Under the pieces are notes generated by a model that saw nothing but the letters and a program-made list of their open reading frames with translations, searched no databases and was not told the DNA's origin. DNA of 64,000 nucleotides, from positions 414,379 through 478,378 of the forward strand of contig NZ_LQBL01000028.1 of the NCBI RefSeq assembly GCF_001483745.1, in the 5' to 3' direction. Both the position numbers and the translations under genes were made by a program. The DNA comes from Serinicoccus chungangensis. Its GTDB lineage: Bacteria > Actinomycetota > Actinomycetes > Actinomycetales > Dermatophilaceae. Below, in pieces: positions 52,307 to 60,453 of this stretch (position 1 is its first letter; each line of letters begins with the position of its first letter).

Positions 52307-53200
52307 TCAGCCCACGCCGAGGCGCAGCCGCGCCGCCGACGCCGGGTCCGCCGAGGCGATGACGACCTCGTCGGACGCGCCTGAGGCTCTCCCCTCGGCG
52401 GCGGCCTGCCCGTCACCGGTCAGCACGAGCAGGCCGCGGCGGCGCAGACCGTGGCGCACCCCTGGTTCGTCGAGCGCGCCCGGGTCGACGTCCTCGCCGA
52501 GCGGCCGTCCGAGCGCGGCCTCGACCCGGGCGCGGAGGCGCTCGTCCTCACCGGCGCTGCCCGCCCCGGGCGCCGATCCCGGTATGCCGTCCGCCAGGTG
52601 CTCGCGGAACGGCACGATCCGGCCGGACCACAGGTCGTCGACGCGTCGGCGCAGGTCGTCGAGGGTGCCGGAGTTGTCGACGAGCACGTCGGCCGCGGCC
52701 CGCCGCTGCCCGTCGTCCGCCTGCGCCCGTATCCGTGAGCGGGCCGCCTGCTCGTCCATGCCGCGCAGCTCGACCAGCCGGCGCAGCCGCTCCTCCTCGG
52801 CCACGTCGACGATCACGGTGAGGGCGTAGTCGGCGCCCATCCCCAGCTCGACCAGGAGCGGCACGTCGTGGGCGACGACCGCGTCATCGGGCGCGGCCTC
52901 GAACAGCTGCTGCGACCGGCGACGGATCAGGGGGTGGGTGATCGCCTCCAGGTCACGGCGGGCCTGCGCGTCGCCGAACACGACCTGTCCCAGCGCGGGC
53001 CGGTCGAGGCTGCCGTCCGCGGCGATGACGTCCGGGCCGAAGCGTTCGGCGATCTGCGCCAGCCCCGGCGTGCCAGGACCGACGACCTCGCGCGCGACCG
53101 CGTCCGCGTCCACCACGACGGCACCGAGCGACGCCAGCTGCGCCGACACCGTCGACTTGCCCGAGCCGATGCCGCCGGAGAGACCGACGCGCAACGTCAT
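52307..53200 (-). CDS. coaE: Dephospho-CoA kinase with C-terminal extension
   Basis: 297 residues. The kinase core (about 1-205) has the P-loop GLSGGIGSGKSTVSA, DADAVAREVV, THPLIRRR and HDVPLLVELGM. It phosphorylates dephospho-CoA as the last step of CoA synthesis. The remaining ~90 residues are not part of a normal CoaE and do not look like the GrpB domain found in some actinobacteria. ATG 53200 overlaps the upstream gene's stop (ATGA). Confidence 0.93.
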   Translation of the reverse strand: MTLRVGLSGGIGSGKSTVSAQLASLGAVVVDADAVAREVVGPGTPGLAQIAERFGPDVIAADGSLDRPALGQVVFGDAQARRDLEAITHPLIRRRSQQLFEAAPDDAVVAHDVPLLVELGMGADYALTVIVDVAEEERLRRLVELRGMDEQAARSRIRAQADDGQRRAAADVLVDNSGTLDDLRRRVDDLWSGRIVPFREHLADGIPGSAPGAGSAGEDERLRARVEAALGRPLGEDVDPGALDEPGVRHGLRRRGLLVLTGDGQAAAEGRASGASDEVVIASADPASAARLRLGVG

Positions 53201-53871
53201 ACCGGCCGCTCTCCGCTGCCCTCGCGGCCCTGCCACGTGCACACGCAGACCTCGTTGTCCTCGGCGTCGGCCAGCACCCACCAGGAGGGGGCGAACTCGT
53301 CGGTGACGAGGCGGCCCCCCGCGGCCAGGGCTGCGTCGACCCGTTGCCGGGCGAGGTCGTGCGGCACGTCGACGTCGAGGTGGAAGCGGCCCCGCCCGGG
53401 GCGCGCCTCGTCTATCTGCTGGAACCACATGGGAGCCAACCGTCCGGCCGCGTCCCGCAGCTGGTGCTCTCCGTCGGTCTCGTAGCCGAGGACGGCCGCC
53501 CAGAACGGCTCGACGGCGGTCACGTCGAGGACGTCGAGCGCGATCTCCACCGCGCTGACCTGGTGCGGGGCGGCTTCGACCCCCTCCTCACGCGCGAGCC
53601 GGCTGATCGCCGCCGCCAGCCTGCGGTCCCGGGCGGTCAGCCGGCCGACGTCGTGGCTGATGGTCGTCACCGTGACGTGCCCGTAGCGCAGGTCGACGTC
53701 CGGGTGGTGGTCCAGCTCGTCCGCGACCTCGGCGATCCGGGCGACCAGGCGCGCCCCGGTCGTGAAGTCACCGGTGAGCAGCCGGGTGTGCAACCGGTCG
53801 AGCATGACCCGCCAGTCGCCGAGCTCGGGGTCGGTGGACAGGTCGTGGTCGGTCGGGTGGGGAGAAGCCAT
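53197..53871 (-). CDS. Pterin-4a-carbinolamine dehydratase fused to VOC domain
   Basis: 224 residues. The N-terminal half carries the dehydratase motif DHHPDVDLRYGHVTVTTISHD. The C-terminal half looks like a glyoxalase/VOC domain (VSAVEIALDVLDV, PFWAAVLGYETDG, RFHLDVDVPHDLA). The fusion is known in actinobacteria; the physiological substrate is unclear, since these organisms generally lack pterin-dependent hydroxylases. ATG 53871 is used; reading further upstream runs into the 32-bp repeats. Confidence 0.85.
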   Translation of the reverse strand: MASPHPTDHDLSTDPELGDWRVMLDRLHTRLLTGDFTTGARLVARIAEVADELDHHPDVDLRYGHVTVTTISHDVGRLTARDRRLAAAISRLAREEGVEAAPHQVSAVEIALDVLDVTAVEPFWAAVLGYETDGEHQLRDAAGRLAPMWFQQIDEARPGRGRFHLDVDVPHDLARQRVDAALAAGGRLVTDEFAPSWWVLADAEDNEVCVCTWQGREGSGERPV

Positions 53872-53911
53872 ACCCCGACTGTGCCAGAGGGTCGGACCGG
53901 TGGACACCCGC

Positions 53912-54071
53912 AACCATTCGCGACGCCCGGTGCAGCACCCGGCAACCATTCGCGGCGCCCGGTGCAGCACCCGGCAACCATTCGCGACGCCCGGTGCAGG
54001 ACCCGGCAACCATTCGCGACGCCCGGTGCAGGACAGGGCAACCATTCGCGACGCCCGGTGCAGGACAGGTC
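53912..54071. repeat. 32-bp tandem repeat, five units
   Basis: AACCATTCGCG recurs at 53912, 53944, 53976, 54008 and 54040 (exact period 32). Each unit contains CCCGGTGCAG(C/G)A. In the first two the GGTGCAGCACC core can fold into a small hairpin. It ends at the hrpA stop (54075). Confidence 0.92.
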
Positions 54072-54074
54072 AGG

Positions 54075-57000
54075 TCAGGTCGCGGCCTCGGCACGGTCCA
54101 TCGCGGCGTAGATCCGCTTGGCCGAGACCGGGGCGGGGGTGCCGAGGCGCTGGGCGAAGAGCGAGACCCGCAGCTCCTGGACGGACCAGACGACGTCCAT
54201 GACGTCGGGGTCCAGCCGTCGGTGCGGGGGCAGCGCCTCGAGGAAGTCGGCGAGGTCGCGCTCGACGACGTGCACCTCTTCCGTGCGGCGGCGGTCGCGG
54301 GGCAGGTCCTGGACCCCCTTGTCCAGCCGCTCGGCCATCGCCCGCAGCCACACGACCATCCGCGGCAGCCGAGCACGGCCCACCTCGGTCACGAAGCCGG
54401 GCCGCACCAGGGCATCGAGCTGACGGCGCAGGTCGGTCGCGAGGTCGGCGGCGGCCGGGGCGTCCAGCCGCTGCAGCCGCAACGACACCTCGCGAGCGGT
54501 GTCGAGGATGGGCACGAGCGACTCCACGATCTCCAGCACCCGGGGCACGCTCTGCTGCCGCACCCCGGTGAGTGCGGCCTCGAACTGCGCGGGGTCGCGG
54601 ACGGTCGCCCCCGGTTGCTCGGCCACCACGGAGTCGACCGCCGCGGCCAGCGCGTCCTCGAGCAGCGCCGGGACCGACCCGTGCGGGTTGTGCCCCAGCG
54701 AGAGCTTCTGCTGGTTGGACAGCAGCGACAGCAGCCGCTTCCACGGCGGGGTCGTGCCCAGCAGCAGCAGGCGGCGCACCCCCCGCAGCGTCTCCCGGTC
54801 GGCCTCGGAGCGGGTCGCCAGCACCCGCACGTCCACCGCTTCTCCGGTGTCCACCAGCGCCGGGAAACCCTGCACGATGCGCGGACCCACCGAGCGGCTG
54901 AAGCTCTCCGGCAACGGGTCGAGGTCGGCCGGCCAGCTCGTGAGCCCGGTGCGCTCGACGCCCGAGGCGGCGGCGGCCATCGTGCTGCGCACCTGCCCGG
55001 CGAGCCGCTCCTGCAGGTCCGCGAGGTCCTTGCCCTCCCCCAGCACCTCGACCCGGCCCCGGCCCCGCCTGCCCTTGCCGCCGCGCCGTCCCTGCTCCGC
55101 GCCGCCGCCCTTCTCCTGGCCGCCGCTCTTCCCCCCGCCGCCTGCCCGGGACCGGCCGCCGCCGTCTGCCGGCCGAACCGCCCGCTCCACCCGGAAGGTC
55201 ATCCGCAGGTGGTCGGGCACCCGGTCCCAGTCCATGTCCTGCGGCGACACCCGCACGAGACCGCGCCGGGTCAGCTCGTCGGCCAGCGCCTCCCGCACCG
55301 GCGCGACGCCGACCGTGCCGGCCTCCCGCATACCCCGCAGCGCGGCCCGCGCGTGGTCCGGCGCCGGGACGAAGTTGCGGCGCACGTCCTTGGGCAGCGC
55401 CTTGACCAGCGCCGTCACCAGCTCCTCGTGCATGCCGGGGACGAGCCAGTCGAAGCCCTCCTCGGTGACCTGGTTGAGCACCTCGACGGGCACGTGCGCG
55501 GTGACGCCGTCGGCGTCCGCGCCGGGCTCGAACTGGTAGGTCAGCCCCAGCGTGAGCTCCCCCTGGCGCCACCCGGTCGGGAAGTCCTGGGCGCTCACCT
55601 GGTCGCCCGCGTCACCGACGAGCAGCTCCTCGGTGAAGGTGAGCAGCCCGGGGTCCTGCTTCCGGGCGGTCTTCCACCACGTGTCGAAGTGGGCGCCGGA
55701 CACGACCTCGGCCGGGATCCGGGCATCGTAAAACTCCACGAGCGTCTCGTCGTCGACGAGGATGTCGCGCCGCCGGGCCCGCGCCTCGAGCTGGCCGAGC
55801 TCCTTGACCAGCCGCCGGTTGGCGTGGAAGAACTCGTGTCGCGTCTCCCAGTCCTCCTCGACGAGACCCTGACGGATGAAGAGATCCCGGGCGGTCTCCG
55901 GGTCGATCCGGCCGAGCGGCACGGTGCGCCCGGCCACGAGCGGTATGCCGTAGAGGGTCACCCGCTCGTCGGCGACCGCCGACCCGGCCGAGCGCGACCA
56001 GCGCGGCTCGCTGTAGGACCGCTTGACCAGGTGCGCCGCGGCGCGCTCGACCCAGGCGGGGTCGACGACCGCGTTGGTGCGCGCCCACAGCCGGGTCGTC
56101 TCGACGAGCTCGGCGCTCATCACCCAGTCCGGGTTGCGGCGGTGCAGCACCGAGCCGGGCTGGAGGACGAAGCGCGCGTTGCGGGCGCCCAGGTAGGCCC
56201 GGGCCTCCCGCTCCCACATGCCGACGTTGGACAGCAGCCCGGTCAGCAGCGCGGTGTGCACCTGGTCGGCGTCCGCCGGGTGCTGGTTGACCTCGAGCCC
56301 GAGCTGCTTGGCGGCCCGGTTGAGCTGCGTGTGCAGGTCCTGCCACTCGCGCACCCGCAGGTAGTGCAGGAACTCGGCCTTGCACAGCCGGCGGAAGGCG
56401 CTGCCGGAGAGGTCCTTCTGCTGCTGCTGCAGGTAGCGCCAGAGGTGCAGGACGACGAGGAAGTCGCTGTCCACGACGTCCTTGGCCGACGCCTCGCCCT
56501 CCTGCCGGTGACCGCCGCGTCGAGCCTGGCCGGTGACCCCGCCGACCCGCCGGAACCGGGCGTGCGCCTGGTCGGCCTGCTGCTGGTGGTCGGCGGGCCG
56601 CTCCCGGACGTCCTGGATGGACAGCGCCGCCACGATGACGAGCACCTCCTTGAGGGACCCCTGCCGCTCGGCCTCGATGAGCATGCGGGCCAGGCGCGGG
56701 TCGACCGGCAGCCTGACGATCGCCCGGCCGTAGGCCGTGAGGCGCTGCCGGGGCAGGTGCGCGGGCGCGGTGGGGTCGATGGCCTGCAGCTCGGTGAGCA
56801 GGCGGACGCCGTCGGCGACCTGCCGGGAGTCCGGAGGCTCGAGGAAGCCGAACTTCTCGATGTCGCCCAGGCCGAGGCTGGTCATCTGCAGGATGACGCT
56901 GGCCAGGTTGGTGCGCAGGATCTCCGGGTCGGTGAACTCCGGGCGGGCCGCGAAGTCGTCCTCGCCGTAGAGCCGGATGGCGATGCCGTCGGCGAGCCGG

Positions 57001-58334
57001 CCGCAGCGACCGGCTCGCTGGTTCGCCGAGGCCTGGCTGATCGGCTCGATGGGCAGGCGCTGGACCTTGAGCCGCTGGCTGTAGCGGCTGATGCGCGCGG
57101 TGCCGGTGTCCACGACATACCGGATGCCGGGGACGGTGAGCGAGGTCTCGGCGACGTTGGTCGACACGACGATGCGGCGGCCGGCGTGGCGGGAGAACAC
57201 CCGGTGCTGCTCGGCGGCGGAGAGACGGCCGTAGAGCGGCAGCACCTCCGTGCCGGGCAGGTCCAGCCCGGTGAGCGCGTCGCAGACGTCACGGATCTCG
57301 CGCTCGCCGGAGCAGAAGACGAGGACGTCCTCGCCCCGCCCGTCGCGTCCGGTGGCCTCGGTCCACAGCTCCTCGACGGCCTCGACCACCCCGGTGACCT
57401 GGTCGACCTCGACCTCGGTCGCCGACCCGTCCTTGCGGGGCGGGCCCTCGCGGACCAGGGGCCGGTAGCGCACCTCGACGGGGTAGGTGCGTCCGGAGAC
57501 CTCGATGACCGGGGCCGGATCCCCCTGCGCGTCGGCGAAGAACGCGGCGAAGCGCTCGACGTCGATCGTGGCCGAGGTGATGACGACCTTGAGGTCCGGG
57601 CGGCGCGGCAGCAGCTGCTTGAGGTAGCCCAGGACGAAGTCGATGTTGAGGCTGCGCTCGTGCGCCTCGTCGATGATGATCGTGTCGTAGCGCCGCAGGT
57701 CACGGTCGCGCTGCAGCTCGGACAGCAGGATACCGTCGGTCATGACCTTGACGAGGGTGTCGTCGCGGGAGACGTCGGTGAAGCGCACCTGGTAGCCGAC
57801 CACGGTGCCGAGATCGACCCCGAGCTCCTCGCTCACCCGCTCGGCGACCGAGCGGGCGGCGATGCGCCGGGGCTGGGTGTGCCCGATCATCCCCTCGACG
57901 CCGCGCCCCAGCTCGAGGCAGATCTTGGGCAGCTGGGTGGTCTTGCCGGAGCCGGTCTCGCCGGCGACGATGACGACCTGGTGGTCGCGGACCGCCGTCA
58001 GCAGGTCCTCGCGGCGCTCGCTGACGGGCAGCTCGGGCGGGTAGTGCAGGGCCCCGGGTGCCGGCGCGGCCGCCCGGCGGGCCTCGACGACGGCCGAGGA
58101 CCGGGTATGCCGTGCCTCCCGTCCGCCCGCCTCGTTCCGGCCACGGCCACGGCCACGGCCACGGCCGCGGCCGCGCGGGCGGCCACCCGCCCGGGCGGCG
58201 TCCCCGCCCCTGGCTCCGGCCTGGCCGGCTCCTCCCCTGTCCCGCCTCCGGGCCCCCTGTCCGGGGCCGTCGAGACGCCCGTCCTGGGTGGCACCGGACC
58301 GGTCGGGTCGCGGGCGTCGGTCGGGCTCGGGCAC
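54075..58334 (-). CDS. hrpA: ATP-dependent RNA helicase HrpA
   Basis: About 1419 residues. DEAH-box motifs are GETGSGKT (123-130), DEAHER, SATID and QRAGRCGR, followed by the HA2/OB-fold region and the DUF3418 C-terminal domain of HrpA. It unwinds RNA and is linked to mRNA processing and ribosome rescue in other bacteria. GTG 58334 is chosen because TACAGT lies exactly 7 nt upstream; a longer reading adds 53 atypical residues. The N-terminus has an Arg-Gly repeat (GRGRGRGRGR) coded by CCACGG hexamers near 58139-58180. Confidence 0.94.
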   Translation of the reverse strand: MPEPDRRPRPDRSGATQDGRLDGPGQGARRRDRGGAGQAGARGGDAARAGGRPRGRGRGRGRGRGRNEAGGREARHTRSSAVVEARRAAAPAPGALHYPPELPVSERREDLLTAVRDHQVVIVAGETGSGKTTQLPKICLELGRGVEGMIGHTQPRRIAARSVAERVSEELGVDLGTVVGYQVRFTDVSRDDTLVKVMTDGILLSELQRDRDLRRYDTIIIDEAHERSLNIDFVLGYLKQLLPRRPDLKVVITSATIDVERFAAFFADAQGDPAPVIEVSGRTYPVEVRYRPLVREGPPRKDGSATEVEVDQVTGVVEAVEELWTEATGRDGRGEDVLVFCSGEREIRDVCDALTGLDLPGTEVLPLYGRLSAAEQHRVFSRHAGRRIVVSTNVAETSLTVPGIRYVVDTGTARISRYSQRLKVQRLPIEPISQASANQRAGRCGRLADGIAIRLYGEDDFAARPEFTDPEILRTNLASVILQMTSLGLGDIEKFGFLEPPDSRQVADGVRLLTELQAIDPTAPAHLPRQRLTAYGRAIVRLPVDPRLARMLIEAERQGSLKEVLVIVAALSIQDVRERPADHQQQADQAHARFRRVGGVTGQARRGGHRQEGEASAKDVVDSDFLVVLHLWRYLQQQQKDLSGSAFRRLCKAEFLHYLRVREWQDLHTQLNRAAKQLGLEVNQHPADADQVHTALLTGLLSNVGMWEREARAYLGARNARFVLQPGSVLHRRNPDWVMSAELVETTRLWARTNAVVDPAWVERAAAHLVKRSYSEPRWSRSAGSAVADERVTLYGIPLVAGRTVPLGRIDPETARDLFIRQGLVEEDWETRHEFFHANRRLVKELGQLEARARRRDILVDDETLVEFYDARIPAEVVSGAHFDTWWKTARKQDPGLLTFTEELLVGDAGDQVSAQDFPTGWRQGELTLGLTYQFEPGADADGVTAHVPVEVLNQVTEEGFDWLVPGMHEELVTALVKALPKDVRRNFVPAPDHARAALRGMREAGTVGVAPVREALADELTRRGLVRVSPQDMDWDRVPDHLRMTFRVERAVRPADGGGRSRAGGGGKSGGQEKGGGAEQGRRGGKGRRGRGRVEVLGEGKDLADLQERLAGQVRSTMAAAASGVERTGLTSWPADLDPLPESFSRSVGPRIVQGFPALVDTGEAVDVRVLATRSEADRETLRGVRRLLLLGTTPPWKRLLSLLSNQQKLSLGHNPHGSVPALLEDALAAAVDSVVAEQPGATVRDPAQFEAALTGVRQQSVPRVLEIVESLVPILDTAREVSLRLQRLDAPAAADLATDLRRQLDALVRPGFVTEVGRARLPRMVVWLRAMAERLDKGVQDLPRDRRRTEEVHVVERDLADFLEALPPHRRLDPDVMDVVWSVQELRVSLFAQRLGTPAPVSAKRIYAAMDRAEAAT

Positions 58335-58341
58335 GTCTCCC

Positions 58342-58347
58342 ACTGTA
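58342..58347 (-). promoter_or_regulatory. -10 element TACAGT for leaderless hrpA
   Basis: TACAGT-7 nt-GTG (58334). It fits TANNNT and fixes the start. No ribosome site at usable distance. Confidence 0.5.
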
Positions 58348-58408
58348 ACCAGCGGGCACCAGGCGTCGTCGTCGGCGCGTGCTGCCCGGCCGGCGCCGGT
58401 GCCCGGCC

Positions 58409-58843
58409 TCAGGCGGCGCCGGTCCGCGGGCTCAGGCCGAGGGCCACGGGCAGCGGGGTCACCCCGGCGTGCGTGGCGAGGTAGGTGCCCCACAGGGTGA
58501 GACCCGCCCTGGCGCAGGCGTCCAGGGCGTGCTGGTGCAGCCGCCGGTCGGCATCACCCACCAGACCTCGGGCCCGGGCGATCGCAAGCACGAACCCCGG
58601 GGTGTCCGGGAGGTGAGCGACGACCTCGACCATCCGGTCCAGGACCCGGACGGGGTCCTCGCCGTGCAGGTCCCCCACCACCACGGGTTGGGCCAGGGTG
58701 CCGCCGCCGCGGCAGAGGAGGAAGCCAATCGCACCGGCGCTGCGGTCGGCGTCGTTGACGACCAGGTCGACGACGTCGGCGGTCAGCACCGGGTCGTCCA
58801 GCACCCGGGCGGGCCAGTTGCGGGGAAGATCCTCGAAGCTCAT
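58409..58843 (-). CDS. Conserved actinobacterial hypothetical protein
   Basis: 144 residues with no signal peptide or transmembrane segment. LPRNWPARVLDDPVLTADVVDLVVNDADR and PVVVGDLHGEDPVRVLDRM look like conserved cores, but I do not recognise a named family. It is an alpha/beta protein by composition. ATG 58843 is preceded by the weak -10-like CAGGCT at 7-nt spacing. A perfect actinobacterial DnaA box lies 41 nt upstream. The gene precedes hrpA on the same strand. Confidence 0.75.
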   Translation of the reverse strand: MSFEDLPRNWPARVLDDPVLTADVVDLVVNDADRSAGAIGFLLCRGGGTLAQPVVVGDLHGEDPVRVLDRMVEVVAHLPDTPGFVLAIARARGLVGDADRRLHQHALDACARAGLTLWGTYLATHAGVTPLPVALGLSPRTGAA

Positions 58844-58883
58844 GCCGCAGAGCCTGCCGCGAACCCGGGACCGCGCGCAGAAG

Positions 58884-58892
58884 TTGTCCACA
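58884..58892 (+). promoter_or_regulatory. DnaA box TTGTCCACA
   Basis: A perfect match to the high-GC actinobacterial DnaA consensus, alone, between the DUF445 gene and the hypothetical gene. Confidence 0.55.
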
Positions 58893-58988
58893 GGGTCCGC
58901 CCCGTCGCCTGCTCACCCCGGCCGGCCACGCCGGCGCCTCCCGCGCACGCCGCCCACCGGCCCGCCCCTGCCCCACCGTCGCGAGGGC

Positions 58989-60236
58989 TCAGAGCAGCTG
59001 GGACAGCGCGTGGATCGTCACCCCGACGAGCGCGCCGACGACCGTGCCGTTGAGCCGGATGAACTGCAGGTCCCGGCCCACGTGCAGCTCGATCTTGTCG
59101 GAGGCCTCCCGGGCGTCCCAGCGACGGATCGTCCCCGAGATGACCGACGTGATCTCGGGGCCGTAGCGCTGGACCAGGTCCACGACGGTGTCGGCCGTCC
59201 AGGCGTCGAGCCGGGCCTGCAGCCGCCCGTCCTCGACCAGCTGGCGGCCGAGCGACTCCAGGGCGGAGGACATCCGCGAGCGCAGCGCGCTGTCCGGGTC
59301 CTCCAGCGCGACCAGGACCGAGCTGAGCAGCGTCTCGCCGAGCGCGACGCCGGTGGCGCTCACCTGGGGGTGCTCCAGCACCCGGTCCTTGAGCGACTCG
59401 AAGCGCTCCTGGGTGCGCGGGTCCTGCTGCAGGTCCCGGCCGAGGTCGACGAGGTAGGCGTCCAGCGCGTGCCGCACGTTGTGCTCCGGGTCGTCCTTGA
59501 TGTCCTTGGCCCAGCGCAGCACCTCGGTGTAGACGCGCCGGGTGACCTGGTCGTTGACCCACGTCGGGGCCCAGGACGGCGCGCGCGAGCGCACGATCGA
59601 CTCGACCCGGTCCTGGTGCAGGGCCAGCCAGGCGTGCAGCTCACGGGCGAGCAGGTCGACGAGACCACGGTGCGAGCCGTCCTCGATGACCCGCTCCAGC
59701 AGGTGCCCGGCCACCGGTGAAAGCGGCTCCCGGCGGACCCGCGGCAGGATGACGTCGTCGACGAGGATGCGGATCTCCTCCTCGTCGACCCGTTCGACGG
59801 CACGGACGAGGAAGGGGACCGCCTCGGTGACGACCCGTTCCGCGTGCTCGGGCTCGCGCACCCACTCGCCCAGCCGCCGGACGACCTGCGCGTCCAGGAT
59901 CTTCTCGCGCAGCACCGGCGCGGTGAGGAAGTTGTCGCTGACGAACTGCTCCAGGCTGTCCCCCAGGTCGTCCTTGCGGCGACGCACCAGCGCGGTGTGC
60001 GGGATCGGCAGCCCCAGCGGGTGACGGAAGAGCGCCACCACGGCGAACCAGTCGGCGATCGCCCCGATCATGCCCGCCTCGGCACCGGCGTTGACGTAGG
60101 CCCACACGCCCGTCCGGTCGTGGGTGAGGACGTAGATCACCGCCATGAGGACGAGGAGCCCGGTCGCCACCATCCGCATCTGCCGCAGCCCGGCGCGACG
60201 GGCTGCGTCGTCGAGGCGTATGCCGCTGCTCTCCAC
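58989..60236 (-). CDS. DUF445 family membrane protein
   Basis: 415 residues. The N-terminal helix (ATGLLVLMAVIYVLTH) and ANAGAEAGMIGAIADWFAVVALFRHPLG-type motif are typical of DUF445, followed by long amphipathic helices and a C-terminal helix (FIRLNGTVVGALVGVTIHAL). The function is unknown; these proteins are anchored at both ends in the membrane. GTG 60236 with AGGAGG upstream. Confidence 0.9.
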   Translation of the reverse strand: MESSGIRLDDAARRAGLRQMRMVATGLLVLMAVIYVLTHDRTGVWAYVNAGAEAGMIGAIADWFAVVALFRHPLGLPIPHTALVRRRKDDLGDSLEQFVSDNFLTAPVLREKILDAQVVRRLGEWVREPEHAERVVTEAVPFLVRAVERVDEEEIRILVDDVILPRVRREPLSPVAGHLLERVIEDGSHRGLVDLLARELHAWLALHQDRVESIVRSRAPSWAPTWVNDQVTRRVYTEVLRWAKDIKDDPEHNVRHALDAYLVDLGRDLQQDPRTQERFESLKDRVLEHPQVSATGVALGETLLSSVLVALEDPDSALRSRMSSALESLGRQLVEDGRLQARLDAWTADTVVDLVQRYGPEITSVISGTIRRWDAREASDKIELHVGRDLQFIRLNGTVVGALVGVTIHALSQLL

Positions 60237-60453
60237 CCGTCCTCCTGCCGCCTCGCCCGGTGGTCGCCCGTCCGGCCGACCTGCTGACGCTCCAGCCTAA
60301 GCCGTGGGTGCCACGACCCTTCCGGCAGCGGCGGGACCGGACCGCCCGGGAGACGGCCTCCGCGGCCCTGACCTGCAGGCATACCGCGCCGTTATGCCTC
60401 TCCTGCGTCCAGGGGCGTTGTGCGGGGCGGGGTGGTTCGGCACCCTGGTCGCC

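Noticed and set aside
53912-54071. Coding continuation of the pterin/VOC gene through the 32-bp repeats
   Set aside because: The open frame exists, but the encoded repeats are unlike any dehydratase N-terminus and an ATG with family-matching sequence is at 53871.
53994-58484. A 1496-codon open frame antisense to hrpA, and other very long antisense frames (e.g. over dnaE and the dcw genes)
   Set aside because: At this GC content stops are rare in antisense frames; the translations are Gly/Arg/Val-rich without domains, while the sense frame gives a complete HrpA.
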